DNA of 64,000 nt. Source: Pegoplata infirma. Taxonomy: Eukaryota > Arthropoda > Insecta > Diptera > Anthomyiidae. The stretch is taken from positions 97,856,736-97,920,735 of the forward strand of contig OY992537.1 in assembly GCA_963921195.1 (NCBI GenBank), written 5' to 3'. Below the pieces are notes generated by a model, which saw nothing but the letters and a program-made list of their open reading frames with translations, did not search any database and was not told the DNA's origin. The translations under genes and the position numbers were made by a program. The number at the start of each line of letters is the position of its first letter. The first letter of the stretch is position 1. Of the stretch, positions 33,976 to 44,503 are shown in pieces.

Positions 33976-34217
33976 CCCAGGAAAATTTTTTGGAACAGAT
34001 TCCTATTACAATAGATTCTTGAATATATTCTACGGTAATCACAACAAAATTTTCTATGTAAAATTATTTTTCAAAAAAACTACTTGCTCTAAAAAACGAT
34101 TGCTTTCGGGACAATTTCAAACAAAAATCATTGATTCTGGAATGTTAAGTAGAACCGGTTGCAGGGTAATATGATGCGTTCTGGAACCGATTATTTGGAA
34201 CGGAAAATTTTGCTGGG
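33976..34217. mobile_element. MITE with CCCAG(C/G)AAAATTTT ends (242 bp), TA-flanked
   Basis: CCCAGGAAAATTTTTTGGAA at the left mirrors GGAACGGAAAATTTTGCTGG at the right. TA occurs at 33974-33975 and 34218-34219. The opposite arm of the foldback preserves the empty site, GCTTGTATTTTC, the complement of GAAAATACAAGC. Confidence 0.9.
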
Positions 34218-34474
34218 TACAAGCAAATTACAAAATTGTTATGAAATTTAAAATTCAAATGCGATTTTCTCGAAAAAAACAAAAAAATACATTTCTGATT
34301 TTTTTTGTGTGTATGGACAAACATCTAAACTTTAAAAAAAAAAAAATTAAAAAAAAGAAAAAAAAGTGGCCGGATTTTTGATAAATTTACTTTTTTAACA
34401 AATGGAAAATTTCAGAACGGGTTTTGAAAATTTTCTAAAGAAAAAAATTTTATTCTATAGGCCATACAAAACTA

Positions 34475-35755
34475 CCCTGTGAAAAATGTTCAAATGTGAA
34501 TCATATATATTTCACATATGATTACATATATGAACATATATATTTAATATATGAGCATATACGAAAATTGGCGGCATGTGGACAGACATATATGAAACAT
34601 GTATGAACACATATGTACATATATGAACCCATGCCATATATGTACACATGCCGCCAATTTTCGCATGTGTAACATATATTTACATATATGAACATTAGGG
34701 TGGTTTTTTATTTTATTTTTTTGGAATTTCGAGGAGCGCGCAGCGGATTTTTGTGCCATTTGATGTTAAAATAATTGTGTAAAAATTTGAGCTAAATCGG
34801 ATAAAATTAACCCGAGGCGCAAGGAGGTTAAAGTTTCGAGAAAAAGCCAAAATGGCCAAATTTTGAAAAAACTTAAAAAAATGTAAATTTTGTAGAAATA
34901 AAAATAATAAAATATTTTTTATTTAACTTTCTTGCAATTATACTCAGAAAAATTATCTTTACTTTTTATGACGGCAGTAACACTTTCAAACATGAAATAC
35001 AAAAATTACCATGCATTTTGGGGGGTACCTGAAATGAGTGTTTTCGATTTTTTGAAATTTTATTAAACAAAAAAATTAAATCTTACTATTCTATAGCAAT
35101 GGATTATTAAATACATCCTAATGCTTAAATATTTAAAAAATTGGGGATATCCATCGACTCAATTTTTGTTTGGAGTCATTTGACTCCTTGAAATCCGAAA
35201 AACTCAAATGACTCAAAAAAAAAAAATTAGTCGATGGATATCCCCAATTTTTTAAATATTTAAGCCTTAGGATGTATTTAATAATCCATTGCTATAGAAT
35301 AGTAAGATTTAATTTTTTTGTTTAATAAAATTTTCAAAAAATCGAAAACACTCATTTCAGGTACCCCCCAAAATGCATGGCAATTTTTGTATTTCATGTT
35401 TGAAAGTGTTACTGCCGTCATAAAAAGTAAAGATATTTTTTTCTGAGTATTATTGCAAGAAAGTTAAATAAAAAATATTTTATTTTTTTATTTCTACAAA
35501 ATTTACATTTTTTTAAGTTTTTTCAAAATTTGGCCATTTTGGCTTTTTCTCGAAACTTTAACCTCCTTGCGCCTCGGGTTAATTTTATCCGATTTAGCTC
35601 AAATTTTTACACAATTATTTTAACATCAAATGGCACAAAAATCCGCTGCGCGCTCCTCGAAATTCCAAAAAAAATAAAATAAAAAACCACCCTAATGAAC
35701 ATACATGCCCATATTTGGACCACATATGATTCATGTATGGACATTTTTCACCGGG
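34475..35755. mobile_element. MITE with CCC(T/G)GTGAAAAATG ends, split by a hAT element
   Basis: The left end is CCCTGTGAAAAATG and the right end CATTTTTCACCGGG, with TA at 34473-34474 and 35756-35757. The opposite foldback arm keeps the empty site (ACTATATAAG). The interior outside the inner insertion is CATATATG-rich like 31353-31723. Without the hAT insertion and its duplication the element is about 274 bp. Confidence 0.9.
34696..35694. mobile_element. 999-bp palindromic hAT-type element
   Basis: TAGGGTGGTTTTTTATTTTA is mirrored by TAAAATAAAAAACCACCCTA and flanked by the exact 8-bp duplication ATGAACAT (34688-34695 and 35695-35702). The two halves are nearly perfect complements over about 490 bp each, with the turn near 35195. 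Blocks include GGAGCGCGCAGCGGATTTTT and TTACCATGCATTTTGGGGGG. High arm identity suggests recent insertion or ongoing arm correction. Confidence 0.95.
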
Positions 35756-36099
35756 TATATAAGAATGTAAATTTTTAAGATTGTGGTGCATTCCGTTTTA
35801 ATGTGATAAATATTTAATCAAGGCAACTCGCCACAAATTTTACCATTTTTCCAATATTTGACCATCCCTTCTAAGCCCAGTTTTTGAAAATTAGAAAAAC
35901 CAAAAACGAAATTTTCTTAGTTCCATATAGGGCTATCCAAACAACCTATTCAGAAATTTTCGGGACATATGTTTTTCTGTAGCGGGACATTTGGTGTGGA
36001 ATGCCTCAAAAGTATCTGTGTTTTTTTTACGAAATATTATGATCCTCAATGAAATACTTTTATTTACTAAGAAAAGCCAGCTTCCCTTTGTAATTAACA

Positions 36100-36190
36100 T
36101 ACAAAGGCTTTGGAGGGAATCGAACCTACAACCCCTGCACTTACTTTCAGAGTATCACGCTACATGTTAGTATACTGCAACCCAATATGA
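36100..36190 (-). repeat. Possible tRNA-derived SINE remnant
   Basis: On the minus strand a perfect B box, GGTTCGATTCC (36116-36126), follows GTAGCGTGATACTCTGAAAG. No convincing A box or cloverleaf, so not a tRNA gene. It is preceded by GTTGCAGTATACTAACATG. Confidence 0.45.
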
Positions 36191-36645
36191 AATAAATAAT
36201 GAAGTAAAATTATCATGGATTAACGCTAAAATCAGCGATTTATTGTTAAAATTTCTTATCATAATTTTTCGTCTGTGGCGTTTTCATTACAAATCAATCT
36301 AATCATTTATTTCTCCATTTCAGGGATTATGTCTAATATACTTGCCGGTCATAATCCGAAAAATTTTTCAAATTATATCCAGCGGCAATGTTTTACCAAA
36401 AAAAAAAAAAGTTCTTACAGCATATCGGTATATAAAGGGTATGTTCAGCAACTTTGTAGAAAATATTATGGCAAATATTTTTGTGAAACATATTAACCCT
36501 CTAACTCCCTCTCATTACGGTATTTTTGGCTCTATTCTAACAAATCGCAAAAAACACCCCGAAAGAGGGGGAGGGTGGGGATGAAATGTTCTACAAAAAT
36601 GTTGCCAATAAAATTTTACTATATACCTCAGAGCACACCAAAGCC
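36191..36645. other. DNA without a recognisable gene
   Basis: A TATTAACCCTCTAACTCCC phrase at 36490 relates it to the repeats at 26.3 kb. Overlapping plus-strand open frames of 73 and 80 codons lack family motifs. Confidence 0.5.
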
Positions 36646-36850
36646 CAAAAATTAACACAAACACCAAAAAAGAGTCAAGTTCTATGTTTTGCTTATGAAA
36701 AAAGGACGGACGGACAAATCTTCATGTCGTTAGGCGCGGTATAGGGTTTGATTTTAGAAACATGGTTTCTTTGGGAAATGTTCTTAGAATTTCTTGTAGA
36801 TTATGCTTTTGCTATACGATTTTTGACAAAAAAAATCGACCCGCCCTAAT
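36646..36850 (-). mobile_element. TAGGGCGGGTCG element, copy 2 (reverse)
   Basis: Reverse order of copy 1: GGACGGACGGACAAAT, TCATGTCGTTAGGCGCGGTA, TTTGCTATACGATTTTTGAC, and the end AATCGACCCGCCCTA at 36846. It abuts ATATATATACTTTATTGGGT, a mini-me core, so it may have inserted there. Confidence 0.7.
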
Positions 36851-37103
36851 ATATATACTTTATTGGGTCCTAGAGGGAGGGTAAAAAAACATCAATTGTA
36901 ATTCGGAAAAGATCAATTGTAATTCGAAATATATCTATTGTAATTCAATTGTAATTTGAAAAAGATAAACTTTAATTCGAAGATTCCAAATGTAATTCAA
37001 AAAATATCAACTAAATTTCTTTTTCGAATTAAAATTGGAGTCTTCGAATAACAATTGATCTTTTTCAAAATACAATTGATCTAAAAAATAAATTGATCAA
37101 AAA
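36851..37103. repeat. mini-me core fragment followed by GATCAATTGTAATTCG array
   Basis: ATATATACTTTATTGGGTCC at 36849-36868 is a mini-me core remnant. From 36890 the roughly 20-bp unit AAAGATCAATTGTAATTCG recurs, then changes direction near 37020 (TTCGAATTAAAATTGGAGTC), making an inverted array. Confidence 0.65.
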
Positions 37104-37552
37104 CTAGTAATTTTACAAGCTTTTTACCAATAATTTTGTAATTTTACAAGGTTTTTACCAATAAAATTGTAAATTTACAAATTTTTTGACACGATAAAAT
37201 TTACAAGGAGGTTTCGTAATTTTACTAGACTTTTTGCTACCTCCTATTTTACGAGAATTTCTAGTAATTTTATATGCTTTTGACCAAAAATTTTGTAATT
37301 TTACAAGCTTTTTACCAATAAAATTCTAAAATTACAGTTTTTTTGCGCAATTAAAATTACAAGGAATTCTCGTGAATTTACTTGATTTTTTTTGTAAAAT
37401 TATCATGGAAATTTGTAAAATTACAAAAAAAAGATTGTAAAATGACAAAAAAATGTAAAGTTCGGTCCAAATTTGCTTGTTAAAAAACAAGGAAACTGTC
37501 AAATATTGGTAAAATTTCTTAGTAATTTGAAAAAGTTTTTTTTTTTTGTGTG
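37104..37552. mobile_element. CACTC-type MITE, copy 3, left-truncated
   Basis: The right end reads TTTTTTTTTTTTGTGTG followed by TA (37553-37554), and the interior mirrors copies 1 and 2 in reverse (TGCGCAATTAAAATTACAAG). The left terminus is missing. Confidence 0.7.
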
Positions 37553-37562
37553 TAATTGATCT

Positions 37563-37915
37563 TTTAATACCCTCCAGCCACAGTATGGGTTGGACCGACC
37601 GGTACCATAAAGTATATATATTATTGATCCATGATCGATTCTAAGACATTCTGTGAATGTCCGTCCGTCCGTCCATCTGTATGTAGATATCACAATGCAG
37701 TCCAAAATAAAACATCTAGACTCCTGAAGTTTGGCACAAATATGTTTCATGTTCATAGGCAAGTTAAGTTCATGATTGGCAAAATCGGGAGAGGGGGAAG
37801 AAAGTTCCCCCTTGAAAAACTGAACCAACCTCTGAAAAAATACATTATTTTTATTTGTTTTTTTTTGTATTTTTATTAAATAAATGCAACATTTGGTATA
37901 TTTATTGCGATGGGA
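37563..37915 (-). mobile_element. mini-me-like element, subtype B, copy 8
   Basis: Reverse order: ATACCCTCCAGCCACAGTAT, ACCATAAAGTATATATATTA, GAATGTCCGTCCGTCCGTCC, AAGTTCCCCCTTGAAAAACT, AACCAACC and GATGGGAAGATGCTC. It matches copy 5 in the middle section. Truncated at its 5' end by a T-rich block. Confidence 0.78.
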
Positions 37916-38255
37916 AGATGCTCTTTTTTTTATCGATTTTTTTTTCATAAATTTTTTTTTCATCAAATTTTTTTTTTTCATCAAATTTTTCATTCATCAA
38001 TTTTTTTTTTATAAAATTTTTTATTGCATTAAATTTTTTTTTTTTCATAATTTTTTTTCCTTATTTTTTTTTTCAGTTTTTTTCAGCAATTTTGTTTTTT
38101 TTTTTCATCAAAATTTTTTTTTCATAAAATTTTGTTTACATCAATTTTTTTCTACAGTTTTTTTTATTAAATTTTTTGTTACATAAAATTTTTTTTTCAT
38201 AAAATTTTTTTTACAAATTTTTTTTTTACAAAATTTTTTTTTTTTACAAAAATTT
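37916..38255. repeat. T-rich irregular tandem repeat
   Basis: Repeats of about 17-20 bp of the form TTTTTTTTTCATCAAAT. Long open frames here are composition artefacts giving Phe- and Lys-rich products. Confidence 0.75.
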
Positions 38256-38263
38256 GACTCAGG

Positions 38264-39217
38264 ACATACTGTGAGCGTCAAAAGAAAGTGTACAGGTTGT
38301 ACAGGTCTTAAATTGATGTAATTCATTAACGACAAAGATGACAATAAAACCCGTTATTATTATCAATGGACTATCATTTAAAAACACGCTATAAAGGAAA
38401 TTTCCCAAGCTTTAATTTAAGCTTGATAGCGTCCAGATTGAGCAAATATTAAATGAGATACGGGGGTCGCGCTGGAAATTGAAAATTTTTGTGGACGGTT
38501 TTTAGAAAATTTTTAAAAAATATTTCTCATTTGATTTTTTTCAAGTTCAAACATTAAAAATTTAAAAAATAGTACAATAGTTTAAATTCAGTTATCCACT
38601 CATTTTTCCAACGACCCAAACAAAAATCAAAATTTTTTAAATGCAGTAAAAAAATATGCATTTTTTTGACCTCCAATTCTTTTGACCACCAATTTTTTGT
38701 AAACAAAGAAAAGATTATATTGTTAACTAATTTAAGAACACCTAAGTGCATAGTAAAGAGATATGAAAATAATTATTAATTTTCTTTGTTTACAAAAAAT
38801 TGGTGGTCAAAAGAATTTGAGGTCAAAAAAATGCATATTTTTTTACTGCATTAAAAAAATTTTGGCTTTTGTTTGGGTCATTGGAAAAATGAGGTGATAG
38901 CTGAATTTAAACCACTGTACTATTTTTTAAATTTTTAATGTTTGAACTTGAAAAAAATCAACCTAGAAATATTTTTTAAAATTTTTCTAAAAAATGTCTA
39001 CAGATAATTTCATTTTTCAGCTCGACCCTCGTATCTCAATTAATATTTGCTCAATCTGGACGCTATCAAGCTTAAATTAAAGCTTGGGAAATTTCCTTTA
39101 TAGCGTGTTTTTAAATGACTGTCGATTAATAATAATAAAGGGTTTTATTGTCAACTTTTTCGTTAAGGAATTACATCTTTTTTAGACCTGTACACTTTCT
39201 TTTGACGCTCAATGTAT
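38264..39217. mobile_element. Foldback element FB-B (about 950 bp)
   Basis: Ends share GAGCGTCAAAAGAAAGTGTA (38272-38291) and the complement TACACTTTCTTTTGACGCTC (39191-39210). The arms are about 480 and 472 bp with a turn near 38745. Blocks include ACGCTATAAAGGAAATTTCC and GCTTGATAGCGTCCAGATTG. Arm divergence is mild. No target duplication was identified and no second copy is in the window. Confidence 0.85.
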
Positions 39218-40444
39218 TTCCGCCAAGCACTGATAAAGGGTATAACATTTTCAGTCTTGACTGACTATAATTTTATAATTTTTTATATAGGGTATATGGG
39301 GCAAAACGCGTCAACGGTCCACACCAAAAAACCGATTAAGATATAATTTTGCCAAAATGTTAGGATAATAGTAGGTAGTCTAAAGTTCAAATAAAAAAAT
39401 TTTCATTGAAATATTTTTAGAGTTACAGAGATGGGAAGTTTGCATTTTTTTGCAAAGATCATATTTGGTTGAATTTTTATTGACACTTTGATGCGATAAA
39501 AATTTATTTTTAAAAGACGATTTTTAAAGTATTTTTGACGGCCTTTTCAATGACATTGGTGGTTTTTTAAAAAAATATAAATTTGACTTTAAAATTCATG
39601 GTAAAATTTTTTTTCCCGGAATTTTTTTTTTCTCAAAATCAATTTTTTTTTTTTAATAAAGTTGTTCGCAATTATCTTTTGCAATGTGGAGGATGTCAAT
39701 ACTTTTGTCAAAAACATGTCGATTTTAATTTGTAGTTCCGAAATTCCATGTACTTCATTCGAACCCTGTACAGCCAGCAGCCGACCGTTTTAATTGTAAC
39801 AAAATTTTTTACAAATCCACAAAGAAATTAATATGACCTCTCTAAATAAACAATACAATAGAATTCGTAAGAGACACGCAGCAGCAGCAGAAACAACAAT
39901 ATAAAAAACATAGCCAAACTGTCTAGCACCGCGTAATAATTTTTCTAAAGATCGATGGACAACAAAAAAAAATTAAACAAAAAAAAAAAAAAAATCTCAA
40001 GAAAACAACGAAACAAATATCAAAGAAATAATTTCTAGTGGTTTTTTTGGATTTAAAAGATGAAAAGTGTTTTCCGTGAGTATTTAACCAAAAAAGATTT
40101 AACATATCACAAAAAAAGGGTGGGCAGTATTAAATATTTAAGATCTTTTAGCATGAATTGACAAGGGCTAAAGTCTCAAAAATCCACACACATAAAATTT
40201 TTGAAGTGATCATCATGTGATCACCATACGAATATTAAATCGTTGAATAAATTAATATGAGATTATCATATTTTGAAAAATTTATTTCGCTGTCTATGTG
40301 ACGATTTAAAAATATATTTTAAGTTGAGATGAGTGACAGTCACGTGATTGTCATAAATTCCTTTAAATAAGGCCGGGTTAGCCGAATGTTGAAGAAACGT
40401 AGCCTTATCGCGACGATCAAATGCATAAAGAAAGCTCCTGTAAA
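39218..40444. other. Mostly unrecognised DNA with one mini-me fragment
   Basis: Near 39660-39700, GCAATGTGGAGGATGTCAATAC resembles a reversed mini-me start. A GCAGCAGCAGCAGAAACAAC run lies at 39879-39898. No frame carries a recognised motif. Confidence 0.45.
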
Positions 40445-40696
40445 CCCGTGTAAAAATGAATTAGATCTTATCAGATCTGTTTATATATACTTATATATGA
40501 TTGTATCTCATTGCATATTACAATTATATCTGAAATGACAAAAATTGAGATATAATTATATCTCGGATTTGGTCAACATTGACACAAAATTGTTATTTAA
40601 CTATATCTGATCAGATACAATTATATACAATCAGATGCGATCATATAATATCAGTTAAAAGTAGATCTGAAAAGACCTAATTGATTTTTGCACAGG
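40445..40696. mobile_element. TIR element with CC(C/T)GTGTAAAAAT ends (252 bp)
   Basis: CCCGTGTAAAAATGAATTAG at the left mirrors CTAATTGATTTTTGCACAGG at the right, then AGATCTTATCAGATCTG mirrors CAGATCTGAAAAGACCT. The interior is TATATCTGATCAGATATA-like. AA flanks each end, giving only a weak duplication. Confidence 0.75.
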
Positions 40697-41765
40697 AACG
40701 TCTGCAAAAAATCAAAACTGGTTCTAAGAAAACGAACGGGTTGGACTAAATCGTATTTTCCAAAGACAAACAGAAATTGCTAGGAATGTCCAAGAATCGA
40801 TTGTGGATTAAACACATCAAAGTGAACCCTATTCAGTCCCTTCACTTGCTCATCATTGATTTCAAGAAGTTTCTTACGAAACGAACAACTTTTTACAACA
40901 CATTTTTTTAAAGGCCGTAGTTCTTTTTTAAACAACGCAATAGTTTTGCAAAGATTTTACGTCGTATTGTTTGAATAGCGTATTTTCAAAAAAATTTTTT
41001 GAAATCTGTAACACTTACATACTTATACAATTTTTTTGTCTCATTTTTAAAAATGATCATACCATAATTTAACACATTTTTAAATCTCATACAAAAAATA
41101 TTTGCTGACTGACCAACAAATTATTAACACTCTACAACATCTGGATGATTTTCAATCTATTGTAGAAAATTGATCTTTCGTGTCATATTAAAAATCCATT
41201 ATTTTCTTATTGAATGTGACAAAAAAAAGAAGTGTTTTGAAAGAAATAAAAACACAAAAAAAAAACAATCATCATGATTGCCGCAATGTTTTTTTATTCT
41301 GCTAAGTCGAAACCATTTCTAAACGATATGAGAAATTCCTAATGAGTTAAATAATTTGTTTCAAATCGAACATTTCGAACCGGAATGAAGCCGAAAGCAA
41401 ATAAAATTTGACATTTTCCATAACAAAACACTCAAGAGTTTTTTTTAGTTTAGTGCTAGATTTTTTTTACACGCATTTACAGTTGTCGATTTTAAAGCAT
41501 GCTTTAAAATGCTTTAAATGCATTTAAAGTTTTTGTATATCAAATATGTCATACTTTAGAGGCCCCTGGTGGTGCCATTATTGGACATGTGGGGTCCAGC
41601 GTTCAAACTTAAACTTTACATTACGTTATCGGCCCAGTACTTACTGAATATACGAATTATTAAAAATAAGCCACTGTGCACCGTTGCGTATGATTGTTAT
41701 TTAAAGGCAATTACAAAATTAAATATACGTCTCTTATACAGTTTGCAAGTTATAATAATTATTAT
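40697..41765. other. Unrecognised DNA, no gene supported
   Basis: It includes a possibly degenerate coding stretch (40697-40890) broken by stops and a plus-strand 79-codon frame at 41569-41808 with no family motif. No repeat homology within the window was noted. Confidence 0.45.
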
Positions 41766-41853
41766 TAGGGATGTGAATTCTATGCAAATGCATGTTTTTC
41801 GTCGATAGTCTAAAAACGATATCGAACAATTACAATTATCTTTCCGAATCAAT
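41766..41853 (+). mobile_element. TAGGGATG(A/T)G hAT-type fragment
   Basis: TAGGGATGTGAATTCTATGC, then GTCGATAGTCTAAAAACGAT and TTATCTTTCCGAATCAA match the left end of 28775-29350. The rest is missing. Confidence 0.75.
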
Positions 41854-42117
41854 AACGTACTTGAGTAAATTTTATACAAAATTACTTTTTCACTTCTCGT
41901 AACACCTTATTATATTATGTTCTGGTATGCTATATTTTATACCTTACTCGTATGCTTTGCTATAAATTTGATCAATTATTTTATACCTTACTGGTATTCT
42001 TTGTCATCATGTGGATGCATTACTTTGAGTCTCATCCCATGTTAAAATCATCAATGCAATGTATAAAAAAAGCAATCCTAAACCTTATTTTATACCTTAT
42101 TTGGTAATCTAAGTTTT

Positions 42118-42560
42118 GCTGGGATACGACTCATATGGATGCCGGGTTACAGAGACATTCCAGGGAATTGCAAAGCCGATGAGCTTGCTAGACTGGGAAC
42201 TATATTACAAATTTCAACAGAATTGGAATGTGTCGGTATGCCTCTAGAAACTTCCAAGCAAAATCTACGGTTTTGCTTCGTGACGGATTCTAATCAGAGA
42301 TGGGCACATGGATGGACGTGTGAGACTACTTGACAAGTAAGCGGCTATCGCTTCCAAGAGGAGAAATTTTGACGTTGGTTGCTTTAAGTACCGGACACTG
42401 GCTCATAGGAAATGTGTGCCGCCAAATTAAATTTGCCGGAGTTGCATGAATGAGTAGGAGTTTTAAACTATAAAACACTTATTTATCTGTTATCACCAGA
42501 CACTTTCTAGTCAGAGACTTTCTGATTTGCTGGTATTAAAAATTCGACATCTTAGGAGTT
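42118..42560 (+). pseudogene. Non-LTR retrotransposon fragment: end of RNase H domain (family L0)
   Basis: The frame contains IRLIWMPGYRD and GNCKADELARLGT, the C-terminal RNase H signature (H-x-x-x-x-x-G-N-x-x-A-D-x-L-A, here with H replaced by Y). It stops near 42331. One base off, the frame resumes with SLPRGEILTLVALSTGHWL (about 42350-42405), the segment that normally follows RNase H in R1/LOA/I-type elements. So it is frameshifted and dead. It lies tail-to-tail with the minus-strand copy at 42590-44320. The upstream RT is absent, as expected for 5' truncation. Confidence 0.85.
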
Positions 42561-42668
42561 TCACAGATAATGAATTCTGACGTTCAACAGATCAGAATAA
42601 TCGCGCACCTACCTAGATCTCGTGAAGCAAGTCTCTGACCAGACAGTTTCGGGCAATGACAGATAAAG
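42479..42668. repeat. Inverted repeat at the tail-to-tail junction of L0 copies
   Basis: TTATCTGTTATCACCAGACA and CTAGTCAGAGACTT at 42479-42515 are mirrored by AAGTCTCTGACCAGACAG and GGGCAATGACAGATAAA at 42629-42668. Each is the 3' continuation of its own retrotransposon copy. Confidence 0.75.
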
Positions 42669-44320
42669 TTTTCTTTAGTTTCCAACTTGTTCTCATCTAA
42701 ACTGCTCAGCGTGCTTTTCTATAAGGCAGTGTCAGGTAATTACAGAAACCAATGTCGAAATATCTTCTCTTGGAAGCGACATCAGCTTAATTGTGCTTTT
42801 CTGATTAAGAAAAGGCCAAATCTGCCATGTAGTCTTACACGTTCATCCACGTGCCCATCTCACACGTCCATCCATATGCCTATTTTAACCAACACATTCC
42901 AATGACATACCAACACAATCCAATTCCGTTAGAGCCTGTAAGGTAGTTCCCAGTCTTGCAAGCTCATCGAAAGTCTCTGTGCCCTAGGACCCATATGAGT
43001 CGAATGTCAAACGGCTTGGCCATTTTATTAAAGGACGTGCGGTAATTAAGGGCAGATGTTGTTTTCAGAAACATTGACTCCAGGGACTTGTCCGCGGGTT
43101 GAATGTAGGAATAGATGTTGACTGCGGTTGTAGACAAGACATTGCAATTCAACCAGTCAGACACTTCCTTAATTGCAATCTCGTAAACGCTGGAATGATT
43201 TGGCAATCTTCGAGCCAAGCTCAACCCAAGCCCTTCTGAATATATTCCGTAGCCCACTTGTTGTTCAAGTGTCTTCGATCCATCTGTGTAAAAACTTGAA
43301 GAGGCTCTTCTACCCGGAGTTCCCCTTATCCAAGACTCTTTGGATCATAGTGGTAAAGGGGCGCACAAAAATTCTCATAGAGGTGGCGCAGTTCATATTT
43401 TGTGATAGTTTTTTTTTTCAAGATCGTGCTATGTTCTTCAATTGCTAAGTGCTATTAAGTTGAATTCCCGACGTTTCCGCATCCCAATATGTCATAACCC
43501 TTAAGAATATATCAGAACCCTGAATAATGTTCCTTAAAGTTGGCAGGTGCTTTCCCATTACCAATATCGCGCCATATGCATGACAACCACGTGCTTTTAA
43601 AGAGAGCAGCATTGAATTCAGTACCAGGTCCCAAAGAAGCGGCGAAAGAACACTTCCCTGTGGTCTGTCCCCATTAACAAATCGAGATATGACAGACGCT
43701 CCCAATTTCAACGTTATGCTTCTATCGACAAGACTTTTTACCATTAAAACGATCCAATGCTTCACTACTAGACCAGAAAATGCCACAATTATCGAGTCTG
43801 GGATGACATTATTATAAGCCCTCTATATCTAGAAAGGCCTCAGTAGTGTACTTCCTTATTTAAAGCGATTTCTCGATAGTACCAACAAGCGATGAAGAGC
43901 TGTTTCCGTTGATCTACTCTTGCTGATTAAAATTGGCATATTAATTATCTCCAAAGCAATTTTTGAAACGGCGTCAAGGAATTTCCCAGAAAACGCGTGT
44001 TAAGAAGAGATTCCAGCGACTTCCCACTGGAGGTAAACCACACCTCAGTAGGATCCTTATGGTATTCCAGGGCGAAAGAAAAAACCGAAACTTTGCGCAT
44101 CCTGGACGCCTCAGACACGTCTTTTATGTTTTTACAGAAGTTTTCTGAGAATCACATTTGGCAATTCTAATCATCTTTTTATGACCCTTATGTTGCAGCC
44201 GATATGTAGATCTGTCTTCATCCGCTCCTTAGCTCTAAGTAAGTCTGAATAAAGAAGTACGGGAATATAGGAATCTCAGATTTAAAGGCTTTAATTCCGT
44301 TGTAAACACCTACTCAGATT
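42590..44320 (-). pseudogene. Non-LTR retrotransposon remnant: RT and RNase H (family L0)
   Basis: Reading on the minus strand: SEASRMRKV (about 44100), TEAFLDIEG (about 43830), then DRPQGSVLSPLLWDLV (about 43650), the RT PQG motif. The YADD box is damaged, reading HAYGAILVMGK (about 43570), so the catalytic Asp pair is lost. SFYTDGSKT (about 43280) opens RNase H, followed by GYGIYSEGLGLSLARRLP and FDIRLIWVLGHRDFR. LPREDISTLVSVIT follows near 42770. Several frameshifts and stops. The RNase H after the RT points to the R1/LOA/I group. The plus-strand fragment at 42118 is the same family. Confidence 0.88.
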
Positions 44321-44503
44321 GTCAGATCCCGGGAATGAATCAATATTTCTTAAAAAGATTAATTGCATTTAATTTCCGAACGCCTCATAATGGGATGGTA
44401 AAGCAGTTTGAGACTCGACTTATATGTGCACTGAAAACAACATTTAGAAAAAAATTCTTGTACAACCCAACACTCTGTTGTTGCTACTTTCCGAAGGAAC
44501 TAG

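Larger units (their letters stand above)
33412..36007. mobile_element. Foldback element FB-A with two direct and one second-order insertion
   Basis: Outer ends are GAGGCATTCCACACCAAATG and its reverse complement (ending 36007), with AAAA on both sides. The turning point is near 33935 (GAATGAGTAATATT mirrored). Removing a 242-bp MITE and a 1281-bp MITE, each with one TA, leaves the right arm at about 545 bp against about 523 bp for the left. Arm blocks such as AAGATTGTGGTGCATTC and CACTTTTTTTT-type tracts match. No coding capacity. Confidence 0.88.

Noticed and set aside
36116..36126. A genuine tRNA gene
   Set aside because: A B box is present, but no acceptor stem, anticodon arm or A box can be folded around it.
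30973..36846. One 5.9-kb transposon bounded by TAGGGCGGGTCG inverted ends
   Set aside because: The outer flanks (CTGAACAC and AATATATA) do not match, and unrelated elements fill the interior. Two separate ends are the simpler reading.
37499..37993. 164-codon minus-strand open frame
   Set aside because: It crosses a T-rich block, a reversed mini-me copy and part of a MITE, so it cannot be one gene.
40697..40890. Possible degenerate transposase coding segment
   Set aside because: Short amino-acid runs are broken by stops, and no catalytic or DNA-binding motif could be named with confidence.
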